From Lysobacter enzymogenes (GTDB taxonomy: Bacteria; Pseudomonadota; Gammaproteobacteria; Xanthomonadales; Xanthomonadaceae): DNA of 64,000 nucleotides. Made by a program: the position numbers and the translations under genes. The stretch covers positions 407,811 to 471,810 of the forward strand of contig NZ_FNOG01000003.1 in NCBI RefSeq assembly GCF_900106525.1, read 5' to 3'. Below are positions 8,314-16,848 of this stretch, one piece after another (within the stretch, counting starts at the first letter, position 1; each line of letters starts with the position of its first letter). Under the pieces are notes generated by a model, which saw only the letters and a program-made list of their open reading frames with translations, was not told the DNA's origin and made no database searches.

Positions 8314-8789
8314 TGCAGCACCGCGCGCAGCAGCGGCGGCAGCGCCACCATATCGAGCGCGCCGCGCCCGACCACGGCCAGCAATAGCATCAACGGCAGG
8401 CCGTTGCGCGGCTCGCCGCCGTAGTGCTCCCACACTTCGAAGGTGTGCTGCTGCATCAGGTACAGCGCATAGGCCACCGCGACCTTGAGCGCCAGCACCG
8501 ACAGCAAGGCGTACGGCGCCATTGCCGGCGCCAGCGCGCCGAAGCCGACCGCGGCGGTGACCGCGAACACCAGCGCCGGCGAGCCCAGCGCGCTGAGCGC
8601 GATGCAGCCCCATTCGCGCCCGCGCGTCGGGCTGCCGAGGGCGGCGGAATTGAACGCGAACCAGGCCAGGCCGAAGCCGCCGCCGGCCAGCATCAGGGTC
8701 AGCAGCGGCCACAGCGGATCGGTGGCGTAGCGGCTCAGGCCCGAGGGCAGGGGCTCGTCGGGCAGGCGGTAATAGGCGCGCGCGGCCAT
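8310..8789 (-). CDS. small integral membrane protein of the AAA/TPR operon
   Basis: 159 residues, not assigned to a named family. A polar N-terminus (MAARAYYRLPDEPLPSG) is followed by four hydrophobic segments (LWPLLTLMLAGGGFGLAWFAF; CIALSALGSPALVFAVTAAVGFGAL; the YALLSVLALKVAVAYALYLM region; a final LMLLLAVVGRGALDMVAL). It is locked between the AAA ATPase gene and the TPR gene by ATGA overlaps at both ends, so it is very likely made in fixed ratio with them and may form the membrane anchor of that assembly. Confidence 0.8.
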   Translation of the reverse strand: MAARAYYRLPDEPLPSGLSRYATDPLWPLLTLMLAGGGFGLAWFAFNSAALGSPTRGREWGCIALSALGSPALVFAVTAAVGFGALAPAMAPYALLSVLALKVAVAYALYLMQQHTFEVWEHYGGEPRNGLPLMLLLAVVGRGALDMVALPPLLRAVLQ

Positions 8790-10159
8790 CAGCCGGCTCC
8801 GTGGCGCTTGAGGAACTCCAGCACTTCGTCGTACTGGCCGCCCTGGTTGGCGTAGCGGGCGTGGTTGCGCGCGGTGGTCAGCCATTCCAGCGTGGTCGCG
8901 CGGGTGTCCTTGAGCGCGGTGCGCAGGTGGCGCATGGTCAGCGGCGCCTCGCGGCCTTGTTCGATCGATTCCTCGATGGCTTCGTCGATCGCGGTTTCCA
9001 CCAGATGGCCGAGGTCGGCGCCGGAGTAGCCCGAGCTCAGCCGCGCCAGTTCGCCGACGTCGATGTCGTCGGCCTGCGGGCGCTCGCGCAGCAGCAATTG
9101 CAGGATCGCGCGCCGCGCCGGCTCGTCCGGCGGCGGCACGAACAGCACCCGGTCGAAGCGGCCGGGGCGGCGGAACGCGGCGTCGACCGCCCACGGCACG
9201 TTGGTCGCGCCGAGGATCAGCACGCCGCTGTTGTTCTGGGCGAAGCCGTCGAGTTCGGTGAGGAACTGGCTGACCAGCTTGGCCGAGGTCGCCTCGCGCG
9301 AGTACTGGCGCTTGCCGCCGATCGCCTCGACCTCGTCGAAGAACACCACCGCCGGCGCCTGCCGGCGCGCGGTTTCGAAGATCGCGTGCAGCTTGCGCTC
9401 GGACTCGCCGATGTACATGTCCAGCACGTCGGTGATGGCGACGTTGAAGAAGCGCGCGCCGCACTCGCCGGCGGTGGCGCGGGCGAGTAGGGTCTTGCCG
9501 CAGCCGGGCGGTCCGTACAGCAGGATGCCGCCGCCGGAGCGGCGCTTGAAGCGCTCGAACAGCGAAGGTTTCAGGAACGGGGTGACGATGCGGCGGCGGA
9601 TCTGCTGCTTGACCTCTTCCAGCCCGCCGACTTCGGCGAAGCCGATGCGCGTTTGCGCCGGTTGCAGCAGGCGGACCACGTCTTCGGCGTCGGTGTCGTC
9701 GTTGGCGACGCTGGCCTGCGCGCCCGGGCCGGGTGAAGGTCGGCGCGCGGCGGCCAGCGAGATCACCTTGCCGCTGAGTTCCGACACCAGCGCCGCGTCT
9801 TCCAGCGCCGGGTTCAGCGCGATCGCGCGCTGGTACAGCGTGCGAGCCTCGTCGCGCGCGCCTTCGCCCAGGCGCAGGCGCGCCTGCGCGAACAGCGCCG
9901 CGGCCGAGTCCGCCGGCGCGGCGCGCAGCGTGCGTTCGTCGTCGCCGGCGCGCAGCAGCAGCACCAGCGCGGCGTCGCGCCGGGCCGGATCGGCGAGCAG
10001 GCCGGGACCGGACAGGTCCAGCGCGCGCCCCAGCGCGGCGGCGTCGGCGCCGCTCAGGCAGGCGTTGAGCACCAGCGCGCCCAGCGCCGGGTTGTCCGGG
10101 CTGGCGGCCAGCGCGGCCAACAGGTCGGTGAGCAGAGGGTTCGCGGGCGTATCGGACAT
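8789..10159 (-). CDS. CDC48-type AAA ATPase with N-terminal TPR-like region
   Basis: 456 residues. Residues 1-130 are helical and TPR-like (ARTLYQRAIALNPALEDAALV). The AAA core follows: GGLEEVKQQIRRRIVTP near 180, Walker A YGPPGCGKTLLARA near 215, Walker B VVFFDEVEAIGG near 268, sensor 1 ILGATNVP near 313, arginine finger RRPGRFDRVLF near 327 and the SGYSGADLGHLVETAIDEAI sensor 2 region near 385. All ATPase residues are intact, so a hexameric unfoldase or remodelling enzyme is expected. It heads an operon with a membrane protein and a TPR protein, and is divergent from the MoxR/propeller operon across about 300 bp. Confidence 0.88.
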   Translation of the reverse strand: MSDTPANPLLTDLLAALAASPDNPALGALVLNACLSGADAAALGRALDLSGPGLLADPARRDAALVLLLRAGDDERTLRAAPADSAAALFAQARLRLGEGARDEARTLYQRAIALNPALEDAALVSELSGKVISLAAARRPSPGPGAQASVANDDTDAEDVVRLLQPAQTRIGFAEVGGLEEVKQQIRRRIVTPFLKPSLFERFKRRSGGGILLYGPPGCGKTLLARATAGECGARFFNVAITDVLDMYIGESERKLHAIFETARRQAPAVVFFDEVEAIGGKRQYSREATSAKLVSQFLTELDGFAQNNSGVLILGATNVPWAVDAAFRRPGRFDRVLFVPPPDEPARRAILQLLLRERPQADDIDVGELARLSSGYSGADLGHLVETAIDEAIEESIEQGREAPLTMRHLRTALKDTRATTLEWLTTARNHARYANQGGQYDEVLEFLKRHGAG

Positions 10160-10456
10160 GGCGGCATCCTGGCCGGATTCGGCGGATCGATCGAAAGCGG
10201 ACCGCTAGGGTAACCAACCGCCGCGCGGGCGGCGACCGCGCGCACAGCGCTGCGGCGCTCACGATCCTGACGCGACCTCAGTTGCGGTTTCGCGCGGCCC
10301 GCGCCTACAGTGCGCGCGTGGCAGGCGCCCGCGCGCGGCCGCCGCGATCGCGACATCAGCGTCAAGCCGCACCCTCACCGCCACGCCACCACCACGCCTC
10401 GCCGCCGCGGCCGCCGCGCCGTCGCGCGCCGCCAAGGATCCGGGCCCGCCTCCGCC
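10160..10456. other. divergent intergenic region between the AAA and MoxR operons
   Basis: About 297 bp with the starts of two oppositely directed operons at its ends, so it should contain both promoters. The frame of the MoxR gene stays open upstream to about 10310, but those residues are Arg/Pro-rich without family similarity, so they are treated as non-coding. No repeat, hairpin or recognised operator was seen. Confidence 0.5.
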
Positions 10457-11608
10457 ATGACTTCCAGCTCCGCCCCTTCTTCCGCGCAGACCGCGCAGCA
10501 GGCCGCAGCCCGCGTCCGCGACGCGGTGCACGCCGCCACCACCGGCCTGATCGAGCGCGAACAGCTCGCCGAACTGATCGTGCTGGCCGCGGTCGCGCAG
10601 GAGCATCTGCTGATCCTCGGCCCGCCCGGCACCGCCAAGAGCGCGGTGGTGCGCCGGGTCGCCGCGGCGCTGGGCGGGCGTTATTTCGAATACCTGCTGG
10701 GCCGCTTCACCGAGCCGTCGGAACTGTTCGGCCCGGTCGACCTGCGCCGGCTGCGCGAGGGCGTGGTCGAGACCGACGTCAGCGGCATGCTGCCCGAGGC
10801 CGAGGTCGCCTTCCTCGACGAGGTGTTCCTGGGTTCGACCGCGATCCTCAACACCTTGCTCGGCGTGCTCAACGAGCGCCGCTTCCGTCGCGGCCACACC
10901 CAGATCGCCTGCCCGCTGCGGGTCTGCGTCGGCGCCTCCAACGCGCTGCCCGACGACGAATCGCTGGCCGCCTTCGCCGACCGCTTCCTGCTGCACCTGT
11001 TCGTCGAGCCGGTGCCGGATCACCAGCTCGAAGCGCTGCTGGCCGGCGGCTGGCAGGCCGAGCGCGCGGCGCTGTCGCATCAGGCCGAACTGAGCGACAT
11101 CGACGAACTGAGCCGGCGCGTGCCGATGGTGGCGATGGAGCGCGCGCGCGGCGCCCTGGCCGAGGCGATCCGCAAGCTGCGCGGCGCCGGGCTGAGCCTG
11201 TCGGACCGGCGCATCGTCAAGGCCCAGCGCCTGATCGCCGCGGCCGCGGTGCTGGCCGGGCGCGACAGCGCCGAGGAAGCCGACCTGTGGCCGCTGTTCT
11301 ACGTCATGCCCACGCGCGAGGCGCAGCTGGCGGCGCAGGACGTGCTGCGCGACTCGCTCGCCGCCGCGGCCAACCCGACCTTGCGCGCGGCGGTCGAACA
11401 CGCCGCCTTGCAGCCGGTGTCGCGCACCGCGCGCCTGCTCGAAGCCGCGCGCGCCTGCCTGAGCGGCGCCAGCGACGCGCCCGGCGCCGGCGTCATCGCC
11501 GAAGCGCTGCTGCGCGAGATCGACGCCAACTTCGACAGCGCCAGCCTGCCGGCCGAACTGGCCGCCGAGCGCGCGCGCCTGGCCGCGCGGGTGACGGCGG
11601 CGGCATGA
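10457..11608 (+). CDS. MoxR-type AAA+ ATPase of a MoxR-vWA-propeller ternary system
   Basis: 383 residues from the Met at 10457; upstream in-frame sequence is low-complexity and was excluded. MoxR/RavA features: residues 15-45 helical (EREQLAELIVLAAVAQEHLLILG), Walker A GPPGTAKSAVV near 52, the MoxR loop GRFTEPSELFGPVDL near 80, Walker B EAEVAFLDEVFLGSTAILNTLL near 115, and sensor 1 CVGASNALPDDE near 155, followed by FADRFLLHLFVEP. MoxR ATPases are chaperone-like motors that act on vWA-domain partners; such a partner is encoded two genes downstream. First gene of a four-gene operon with 4-8 bp overlaps. Confidence 0.9.
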   Translation: MTSSSAPSSAQTAQQAAARVRDAVHAATTGLIEREQLAELIVLAAVAQEHLLILGPPGTAKSAVVRRVAAALGGRYFEYLLGRFTEPSELFGPVDLRRLREGVVETDVSGMLPEAEVAFLDEVFLGSTAILNTLLGVLNERRFRRGHTQIACPLRVCVGASNALPDDESLAAFADRFLLHLFVEPVPDHQLEALLAGGWQAERAALSHQAELSDIDELSRRVPMVAMERARGALAEAIRKLRGAGLSLSDRRIVKAQRLIAAAAVLAGRDSAEEADLWPLFYVMPTREAQLAAQDVLRDSLAAAANPTLRAAVEHAALQPVSRTARLLEAARACLSGASDAPGAGVIAEALLREIDANFDSASLPAELAAERARLAARVTAAA

Positions 11609-12024
11609 GCTGGCAGTGGGGCCCGGAACCGCAACCGCCCGCGCCGCAGGGCGCGGCCGGCGTCGGCCGCGATGCGTCGCGCGCGCTGCTGGCGGCGGTG
11701 GAAGCGCTGGAGCCGGCGCGCCGCGACGCGCTGATGCTGACCGCCAACGCTGACGTGCTGGTGGTCGCCGGCCGCGCCGAACACTTGCCGTGGTGCGAAG
11801 GCGTGCTCTACATCGCCCCGCGCGACGCCGCGCCGGCGCTGTGGCTGCCGACCACGCAGCGCCCGCAACTGCCGCTGGACCTGCTGCAACGCGCGCTGGA
11901 ACGCCGCCACCGGCCGTCGCCGCTGCTGATGCTGCGCGAACCGGCGCAGCTGATGCCGCTGCACCGCGCCTTGCCGGCCAGCGACGAACTGATCGCGCAG
12001 ATCCGCGCGCGCTGGCAGGACTGA
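11605..12024 (+). CDS. bpX5-like small protein of the ternary system
   Basis: 139 residues. ATG overlaps the MoxR stop (ATGA). I recognise the pattern of the small 'bpX5' component annotated in MoxR-vWA-beta-propeller systems: MLTANADVLVVAGRAEHLPW in the middle, then VLYIAPRDAAPALWLPTTQRP and a C-terminal ALPASDELIAQIRARW. No catalytic motif is visible. The assignment comes from remembered family appearance plus location, so it should be tested by profile search. Likely a structural adaptor between ATPase and propeller proteins. Confidence 0.72.
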   Translation: MSWQWGPEPQPPAPQGAAGVGRDASRALLAAVEALEPARRDALMLTANADVLVVAGRAEHLPWCEGVLYIAPRDAAPALWLPTTQRPQLPLDLLQRALERRHRPSPLLMLREPAQLMPLHRALPASDELIAQIRARWQD

Positions 12025-12028
12025 ACCC

Positions 12029-13846
12029 ATGCGTCTGCCCGCGACCCTGGCGCCCTGGCGGCAATGGCTGGACTGGTTCGATCCGGAGCTGGCGTCGGCG
12101 TTGGGCGAATGCCTGCTGCGCCTGCATCCGCTGCTGGGCGCGTTCCGCCTGCGCGCGGCGAGCGGGCGGCTGGAACCCGAAGGCATCGACGACCTGCGCC
12201 AGCGCGGCAGCTACGAGCGCCTGCTGCTGAGCGAATGGGCGCTGGCCGACGCCGCGCCGGAAGAATTCGACCGCCGCGCCGCCGGTGGCGAGCATCTGTT
12301 CCTGAGCCCGAAGCTGGTCGCGCGCCAGGCCGACGCGCTGACCGTGGCGGTGTTCGACACCGGCCCCGCGCAGCTCGGCGCGCCGCGGCTGCTGCACGTG
12401 GCCTTGTGGATCTTGCTGGCGCAGCGTGCGCAGGCGGCGAAGGCGCGGTTCGTGTGGGGCGTGCTCGGGGTTCCGGGCGAATTGCACGAGGCCGATTCGG
12501 CCGAACGCCTGCGCGAGTTGCTCGGCGCGCGCGCGTGGCGGTTCGAAGGCGAGGACGCGGACCGCACCGCGATGGAGCAGCGCTGGGCGCGCAGCCTGGA
12601 CGCGCTGGATCCGGCGCCGGCCGAGCGCTGGTCGATCGGCGCGCGCGCGCCGGGGCACGGGCTCGGCCATCGGGTCGGGATCCTCGCCGCTCAGCCCGGC
12701 GCGCTGGCGGTGACGATCAGCGCGGCGCAAGCGCGGCGCGAGACCACGCTGGCCTTGCCGGCCGCCGATACCGGCGCGCGGCTGCTGCGCGGCGAGTTCG
12801 ACCTGCGCGCGCGCAACGGCATGGCAGTGCAGGTGCGCGCGCCGCGCGCGGACGGCGCGGGGCGTTTGTCGATCACCCAGCCGCCGGTGCTGTCCGCCGA
12901 CGGCGCGACCGTGGCCGTGGCGCTGGCCGGGCGCAACGCCGTGCGCGTGTATCGCCTCAACGATCCGAGCCATCCGCCTTTCGTCATGCGCTGGGATCCG
13001 CAAACCGTATTGCTGGCGGCCGGTATGGATCGGCAGAAGTTCGGCGGCATCCTCGCCCGCGGCCAGGCGCTGAGGTTCTGGTCGTTGCGCGGTTTCGGCG
13101 GCGGGCACCGGCCGCCGCAGGCGGAGCTCGCGTTGCCGCAGGGACGCTGGCTGCGTTGCGTGCACGACCACCGTTTCGATGAACCACCGGAACTGTGGTT
13201 GCTGGCCGACGGCGTGCTGTGGGCCTGGACCGAGCGCCGCAGCGGCTCCGCCGCGAGCATGGACCTGTCGCCGCGCAAAGTCGCCGAGGGTGTGCTCGCG
13301 TTGTGCGACGCCGCCGGGGGCTACGTGGCGCACCTGTGCCATCGCGACGGCCATCTCGAGATCGCCAACAGCGGATTCCGCGCTAAGGAAACCTCCTGCC
13401 GTCTGGCCTGTCCCTCGCCGCCGCTGTCCGCGTTCCTGCACGGTTGGTCGGGCGGCCTGCCCTGGGTCGGGGTGGTCGCGGCCGAATTCGGCGCGGCCGG
13501 CCACGGCGGCGAACGCGCGCGGATATGGCGGGTGTGGCGCCGCGGCAACCGCGTCGACCGCGATTTCGAGATCATCCTGCCGGCCGAGTGGAAGGTGATC
13601 GGCGCGGATCCGTGCATGGAGGACGAACCGGCGCTGGTGGCGTTCAATCCCGATCGCACCCAGGTGGTGCGGATCGGCGAGCGCGAGCGCAAGGTGGTCT
13701 ACGAATCGGCAGTGCGGCTCAGCACGGGCAGCGTGTGCGAGCGCGGCTGGACCACGGCCGCGGTCGACGCCGACGGGCGCCTGATCGTGTTGCGCGGGCG
13801 CGACGGCCGGCCCACGATCTACCCCGGGGGGTACGGCGATGGTTGA
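12029..13846 (+). CDS. degenerate vWA - beta-propeller protein of the ternary system
   Basis: 605 residues. About 1-75 is a helical N-terminus. About 75-160 looks like a vWA-type Rossmann domain (LLLSEWALADAAPEEFDRRA, then LTVAVFDTGPAQLGAPRL and ARFVWGVLGVPGEL); the metal-site motif DxSxS is replaced by DTGPA, so the MIDAS is probably not functional. From about 200 on there are repeated beta-strand blades (VLSADGATVAVALAG, WLLADGVLWAWTER, LLIVLRGRDG-type ends) typical of a beta-propeller. It starts 4 bp after the small bpX gene and overlaps the next gene by 8 bp. In this system type the vWA protein is the usual MoxR client. Confidence 0.75.
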   Translation: MRLPATLAPWRQWLDWFDPELASALGECLLRLHPLLGAFRLRAASGRLEPEGIDDLRQRGSYERLLLSEWALADAAPEEFDRRAAGGEHLFLSPKLVARQADALTVAVFDTGPAQLGAPRLLHVALWILLAQRAQAAKARFVWGVLGVPGELHEADSAERLRELLGARAWRFEGEDADRTAMEQRWARSLDALDPAPAERWSIGARAPGHGLGHRVGILAAQPGALAVTISAAQARRETTLALPAADTGARLLRGEFDLRARNGMAVQVRAPRADGAGRLSITQPPVLSADGATVAVALAGRNAVRVYRLNDPSHPPFVMRWDPQTVLLAAGMDRQKFGGILARGQALRFWSLRGFGGGHRPPQAELALPQGRWLRCVHDHRFDEPPELWLLADGVLWAWTERRSGSAASMDLSPRKVAEGVLALCDAAGGYVAHLCHRDGHLEIANSGFRAKETSCRLACPSPPLSAFLHGWSGGLPWVGVVAAEFGAAGHGGERARIWRVWRRGNRVDRDFEIILPAEWKVIGADPCMEDEPALVAFNPDRTQVVRIGERERKVVYESAVRLSTGSVCERGWTTAAVDADGRLIVLRGRDGRPTIYPGGYGDG

Positions 13847-16607
13847 GGCGTTGGGCGCGCAAGTGCGCTATCCGGTGTGGCGCGGCGTGCAGGCCGTCGC
13901 CGGCCTGTGGCTGCCGGCCGACACCTTGAGCGCGCAGCAGCGCAGCGAACGCTTGCTGCGGTGGTGGGCGCCGGGCTGCCGCGCCTGGCGCTTCGAGCGC
14001 GGCGCGGCGCGCGGCGATCTGCTGCGCTTCGAAGCCGAACGCATGCTGCATTGCGAACGCATCGACGCAACGCCGCTGCGCCGGATCGGCGCGCACGGGC
14101 TGCACGCCGGGCCGCTGACCGAGCGCGAACGCGAACAACTGGAGCCCGCCGATGTGCGGCTGGTGGTGGGCGGGCGCTCGCTCGCGCTGGGCTTCGGCGA
14201 AGGCGAGGCGCTGGACCTGTCGCTGGCGATCGATCTGGACGACTACGCCCTGCACGACAGCTTCGCTTGCGACCGCGCGCTGCCCAAGCTGCGCGAGGAC
14301 AAGCTCGCCGGCAAGCGCGTGCGCGAGTTGCTCGACGGACGCATCGCGCCGCCGAGCGAGGAGCGCCAGCGCTTCCTGCGTGCGCTCGGCCTGGACGGCG
14401 ACGCCGACGCAGCGGGCCGGCCCGGTGTGGGCGAGCGCGCGCTGGCATTGCGCGACCGCGCCGCGGCGTGGCTGCTGCGGCGCTTTCCCGGCTGGGGCGT
14501 GGACGAAGGCGGCCACGGCAATGCTGGCGCCAGCGGCACGCGCGCCGGCGGCATCGCCGCGCGCGCCCCGGCGCGGCCGCCGCAACGCTGGCGCGCGGCG
14601 CTGGCGCGCATGGCCGCGGCCAGCGGCGCAGCCCGGCTGATCGGCTTGCGCCAGGGTGCGTATCTGCGCCGGCTGATGGAACAGTTCGACCGCGGCGACT
14701 TGCTGGAAGCGCTGCGCCACGCGCTGCCGATCGACGGCGACGGCACCGATTCGCTCGGCCAGTCCTTCGGTGTGCCGATGCGGCGCGGCGACCTGAGCCT
14801 GAGCGCGCAACGCGGCGTCGGCGCCAGCATCGGCGCCGGCGACGATGTGCGCGAACTGTTGCGCCGCAGCTACCGCAGCGCATTCGAAAGCCTGGACCGC
14901 CAGGGCAAGGTCGACGAAGCCGTGTTCGTGCTGGCCGAACTGCTCAACGCGCGCCAGGAAGCGTTGGACTATTTGCTCAAGCACGGGCGCGTGGCGCAGG
15001 CGGCGGAGCTGGCGCTGGGCTGGGACATGCCGGCCGACGCGATCATCCGCTTGCTGCTGCTGGCCGGCGACCGCGAGCGCGCGGTGCTGGTGGCGCGGCG
15101 CGACAACGCCTTCGCCGCGGCGGTGGCGATGCTGGAAGCCGGGTCGGCCGCGGAGCACGCGCTGACCCTGCGCCGCGAATGGGGCCGCGCGCTCGCCGCG
15201 CAAGGGCGCTGGCTGGAAGCGGTGGACGCGGTCTGGCCGGATGTGGACCCGGCCTCGGATTCGCGCGAACAGGCCGGCCGCTGGCTGCAGGCGGCCGAGA
15301 CCGGCGGCGCGGAGCTGTCGGCGCGCGCGCTGGTGCAGCGCGCCTGCCTGCTGCCCGATACGGTCGAACACTACGCCGCGCGGATCGAGGCGCTGGCCGA
15401 TGTCGACGGCCCGGCCGGCGCGCGCGAGGCGTTGGGCCAGGCCTTGGCCGCGTGCCGCGCGAACAACCCGGCGCTGGCGCGGATCGCCGCGCGCACGCTG
15501 CCGGCGCTGGCCGCCGACCGCGCCGGCGACGCCAATGCGCTCGAGCGCGCGCAGTTGGACCAGATCCTGCGGCTCGCCGCCGACCCGTGGCTGGCCGCCG
15601 ATGTGCCGAACTGGGCGGCGCCGCCGGTCGCGCCGAACGCGCCGCTGTGGGACCGGCGCGAGCCCTTGTCGATCCGCATCGACGAACCCGCCGGCTTGCA
15701 GGCGCCGCTGGATATGGCCGCGCTCGGCGAGGGCCGCTGGCTGGCCGCGTTCGGCGAAGCCGGCGTGGCGGTGTACGACGCCGGCGGCCGCTGCCTGCGC
15801 CGCTACGCGGTGCCCGCGCACCGGCTGGTGCTCGGCGACAGCGGCGAAGTCGCGCTGGCCCTGGCCAAGCGCGAATCGGTGTGGCGCATCGCCCGGCTCG
15901 ACCTGACCCAGCACGGCATCGACGATCTCGGCGCGATGCCGCTGCAGTTCTTCGCCGACCGTTTCGACGGCATCGCCTGGTCGGTGGCGACGGCGCAGCG
16001 CATCGTCGCGCTCGATGCCGGCCCGGCGGATGCGGGCGCGCGGCCGCTGGACGTGCTGTGGAGCGTCGGCGATCTCGGCGGGCAGATCGTGCAGGCGCGG
16101 TTCCTGCGCCACGACGAGTTGTTCCTGGTTGCCGGCCGCGGCGCGACCGCGATCTGGCATTACCGCACCGCGCCGCAACGCGCGCTGGTGTCGCGCGAGC
16201 CGGTGCAGCTGGATGCCGGCGGAACGCTGCTGGACCCGCACGGCGCGGCGAGCGATCCGCGGGTGGAGGTCGGCGTGTCCGGCCGCGTGCGGTTTTCCTT
16301 CCACATGCAGGGCCGCGAGTGCGCGGTCGAGCTGGAGCCGGCCGAGCCCGGCGATTGCGATGCCGAAGCGATCCCGTTGGCGCGCGGTTTTCTGGTGCTG
16401 CTGCGCGGCGCCCAGCGCTTGCGCGCCTGCCTCATCCGCCGCGGCAGCGGCGCCAGCGCGCGCTGCGTGACGCAGGTCGACTGGCCGTGGGCGCGGCTGC
16501 TGCGCGTGCGCGAGCAGGACGATCGGCTGGTGTTGTTCGACGACGAGGGCAGGGCGGTGGCGATCGGGATCGAAAGTTCGCAGGTGCGCCGGGTGCGTTT
16601 GCAGTGA
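13839..16607 (+). CDS. bpX6-like domain - helical - beta-propeller protein
   Basis: 922 residues. Residues 1-105 match the appearance of the bpX6 domain (VRYPVWRGVQAVAGLWLPAD, then RLLRWWAPGCRAWRF and GDLLRFEAE). About 110-590 is mostly helical and Ala/Arg/Leu-rich, with a TPR-like stretch near 340-530 (VFVLAELLNARQEALDYLLK, AAELALGWDMPADAIIRLL). About 610-922 has blade-like beta repeats (WLAAFGEAGVAVYDAGG, LFLVAGRGATAIWHY, LVLFDDEGRAVAIG). Starts with an 8-bp overlap into the vWA gene and ends the operon. Presumed to be the large recognition scaffold of the complex; no enzymatic motif seen. Confidence 0.72.
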   Translation: MVEALGAQVRYPVWRGVQAVAGLWLPADTLSAQQRSERLLRWWAPGCRAWRFERGAARGDLLRFEAERMLHCERIDATPLRRIGAHGLHAGPLTEREREQLEPADVRLVVGGRSLALGFGEGEALDLSLAIDLDDYALHDSFACDRALPKLREDKLAGKRVRELLDGRIAPPSEERQRFLRALGLDGDADAAGRPGVGERALALRDRAAAWLLRRFPGWGVDEGGHGNAGASGTRAGGIAARAPARPPQRWRAALARMAAASGAARLIGLRQGAYLRRLMEQFDRGDLLEALRHALPIDGDGTDSLGQSFGVPMRRGDLSLSAQRGVGASIGAGDDVRELLRRSYRSAFESLDRQGKVDEAVFVLAELLNARQEALDYLLKHGRVAQAAELALGWDMPADAIIRLLLLAGDRERAVLVARRDNAFAAAVAMLEAGSAAEHALTLRREWGRALAAQGRWLEAVDAVWPDVDPASDSREQAGRWLQAAETGGAELSARALVQRACLLPDTVEHYAARIEALADVDGPAGAREALGQALAACRANNPALARIAARTLPALAADRAGDANALERAQLDQILRLAADPWLAADVPNWAAPPVAPNAPLWDRREPLSIRIDEPAGLQAPLDMAALGEGRWLAAFGEAGVAVYDAGGRCLRRYAVPAHRLVLGDSGEVALALAKRESVWRIARLDLTQHGIDDLGAMPLQFFADRFDGIAWSVATAQRIVALDAGPADAGARPLDVLWSVGDLGGQIVQARFLRHDELFLVAGRGATAIWHYRTAPQRALVSREPVQLDAGGTLLDPHGAASDPRVEVGVSGRVRFSFHMQGRECAVELEPAEPGDCDAEAIPLARGFLVLLRGAQRLRACLIRRGSGASARCVTQVDWPWARLLRVREQDDRLVLFDDEGRAVAIGIESSQVRRVRLQ

Positions 16608-16658
16608 GGTCTTGGTGGCCCGCTGCGCGGCGGGGATGCCAACGCAGTTTCGTATCCT

Positions 16659-16759
16659 CCTGTAGGAGCGGCGCGAGCCGCGACCGCGACAACGCAGCTA
16701 CGCCGTCGCTTTCGTCGCAGTTGCATTGTCGCGGTCGCGGCTCGCGCCGCTCCTACAGG
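16659..16759. repeat. REP-like inverted repeat pair
   Basis: CCTGTAGGAGCGGCGCGAGC unit at 16659-16690 and its complement at 16728-16759, with arms that extend imperfectly toward the loop. It sits between the end of the ternary-system operon and the convergent M13 gene. No T-run follows, so any role in ending the plus-strand transcript would be by structure only. Confidence 0.88.
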
Positions 16760-16795
16760 TAGCGACCCCATCGTTCTCGCGATCTTGCGGCAAAG

Positions 16796-16823
16796 AAAAA
16801 GCCCGGCATTCGCCGGGCTTTTT
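16796..16823 (-). terminator. intrinsic terminator after the M13 pseudo-peptidase
   Basis: AAAAAGCCCGGC - ATTC - GCCGGGCTTTTT: symmetrical stem with A- and T-runs, 26 bp downstream of the stop of the minus-strand M13 gene. It can also stop plus-strand transcription from the ternary-system operon. Confidence 0.92.
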
Positions 16824-16848
16824 CATCGTTCATGCACCCAGGCCAGGA

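Noticed and set aside
10310-10456. 49-residue N-terminal extension of the MoxR protein
   Set aside because: Composition (His/Pro/Arg) and lack of family similarity; the Met at 10457 gives a normal MoxR N-terminus.
10259-13504. 1081-codon open frame antisense to the MoxR operon
   Set aside because: His/Gln/Arg-rich shadow; the sense strand has clear ATPase and propeller motifs and coupled starts.
13719-16304. 861-codon open frame antisense to the bpX6-like gene
   Set aside because: Same kind of GC shadow; no start signal or motif.
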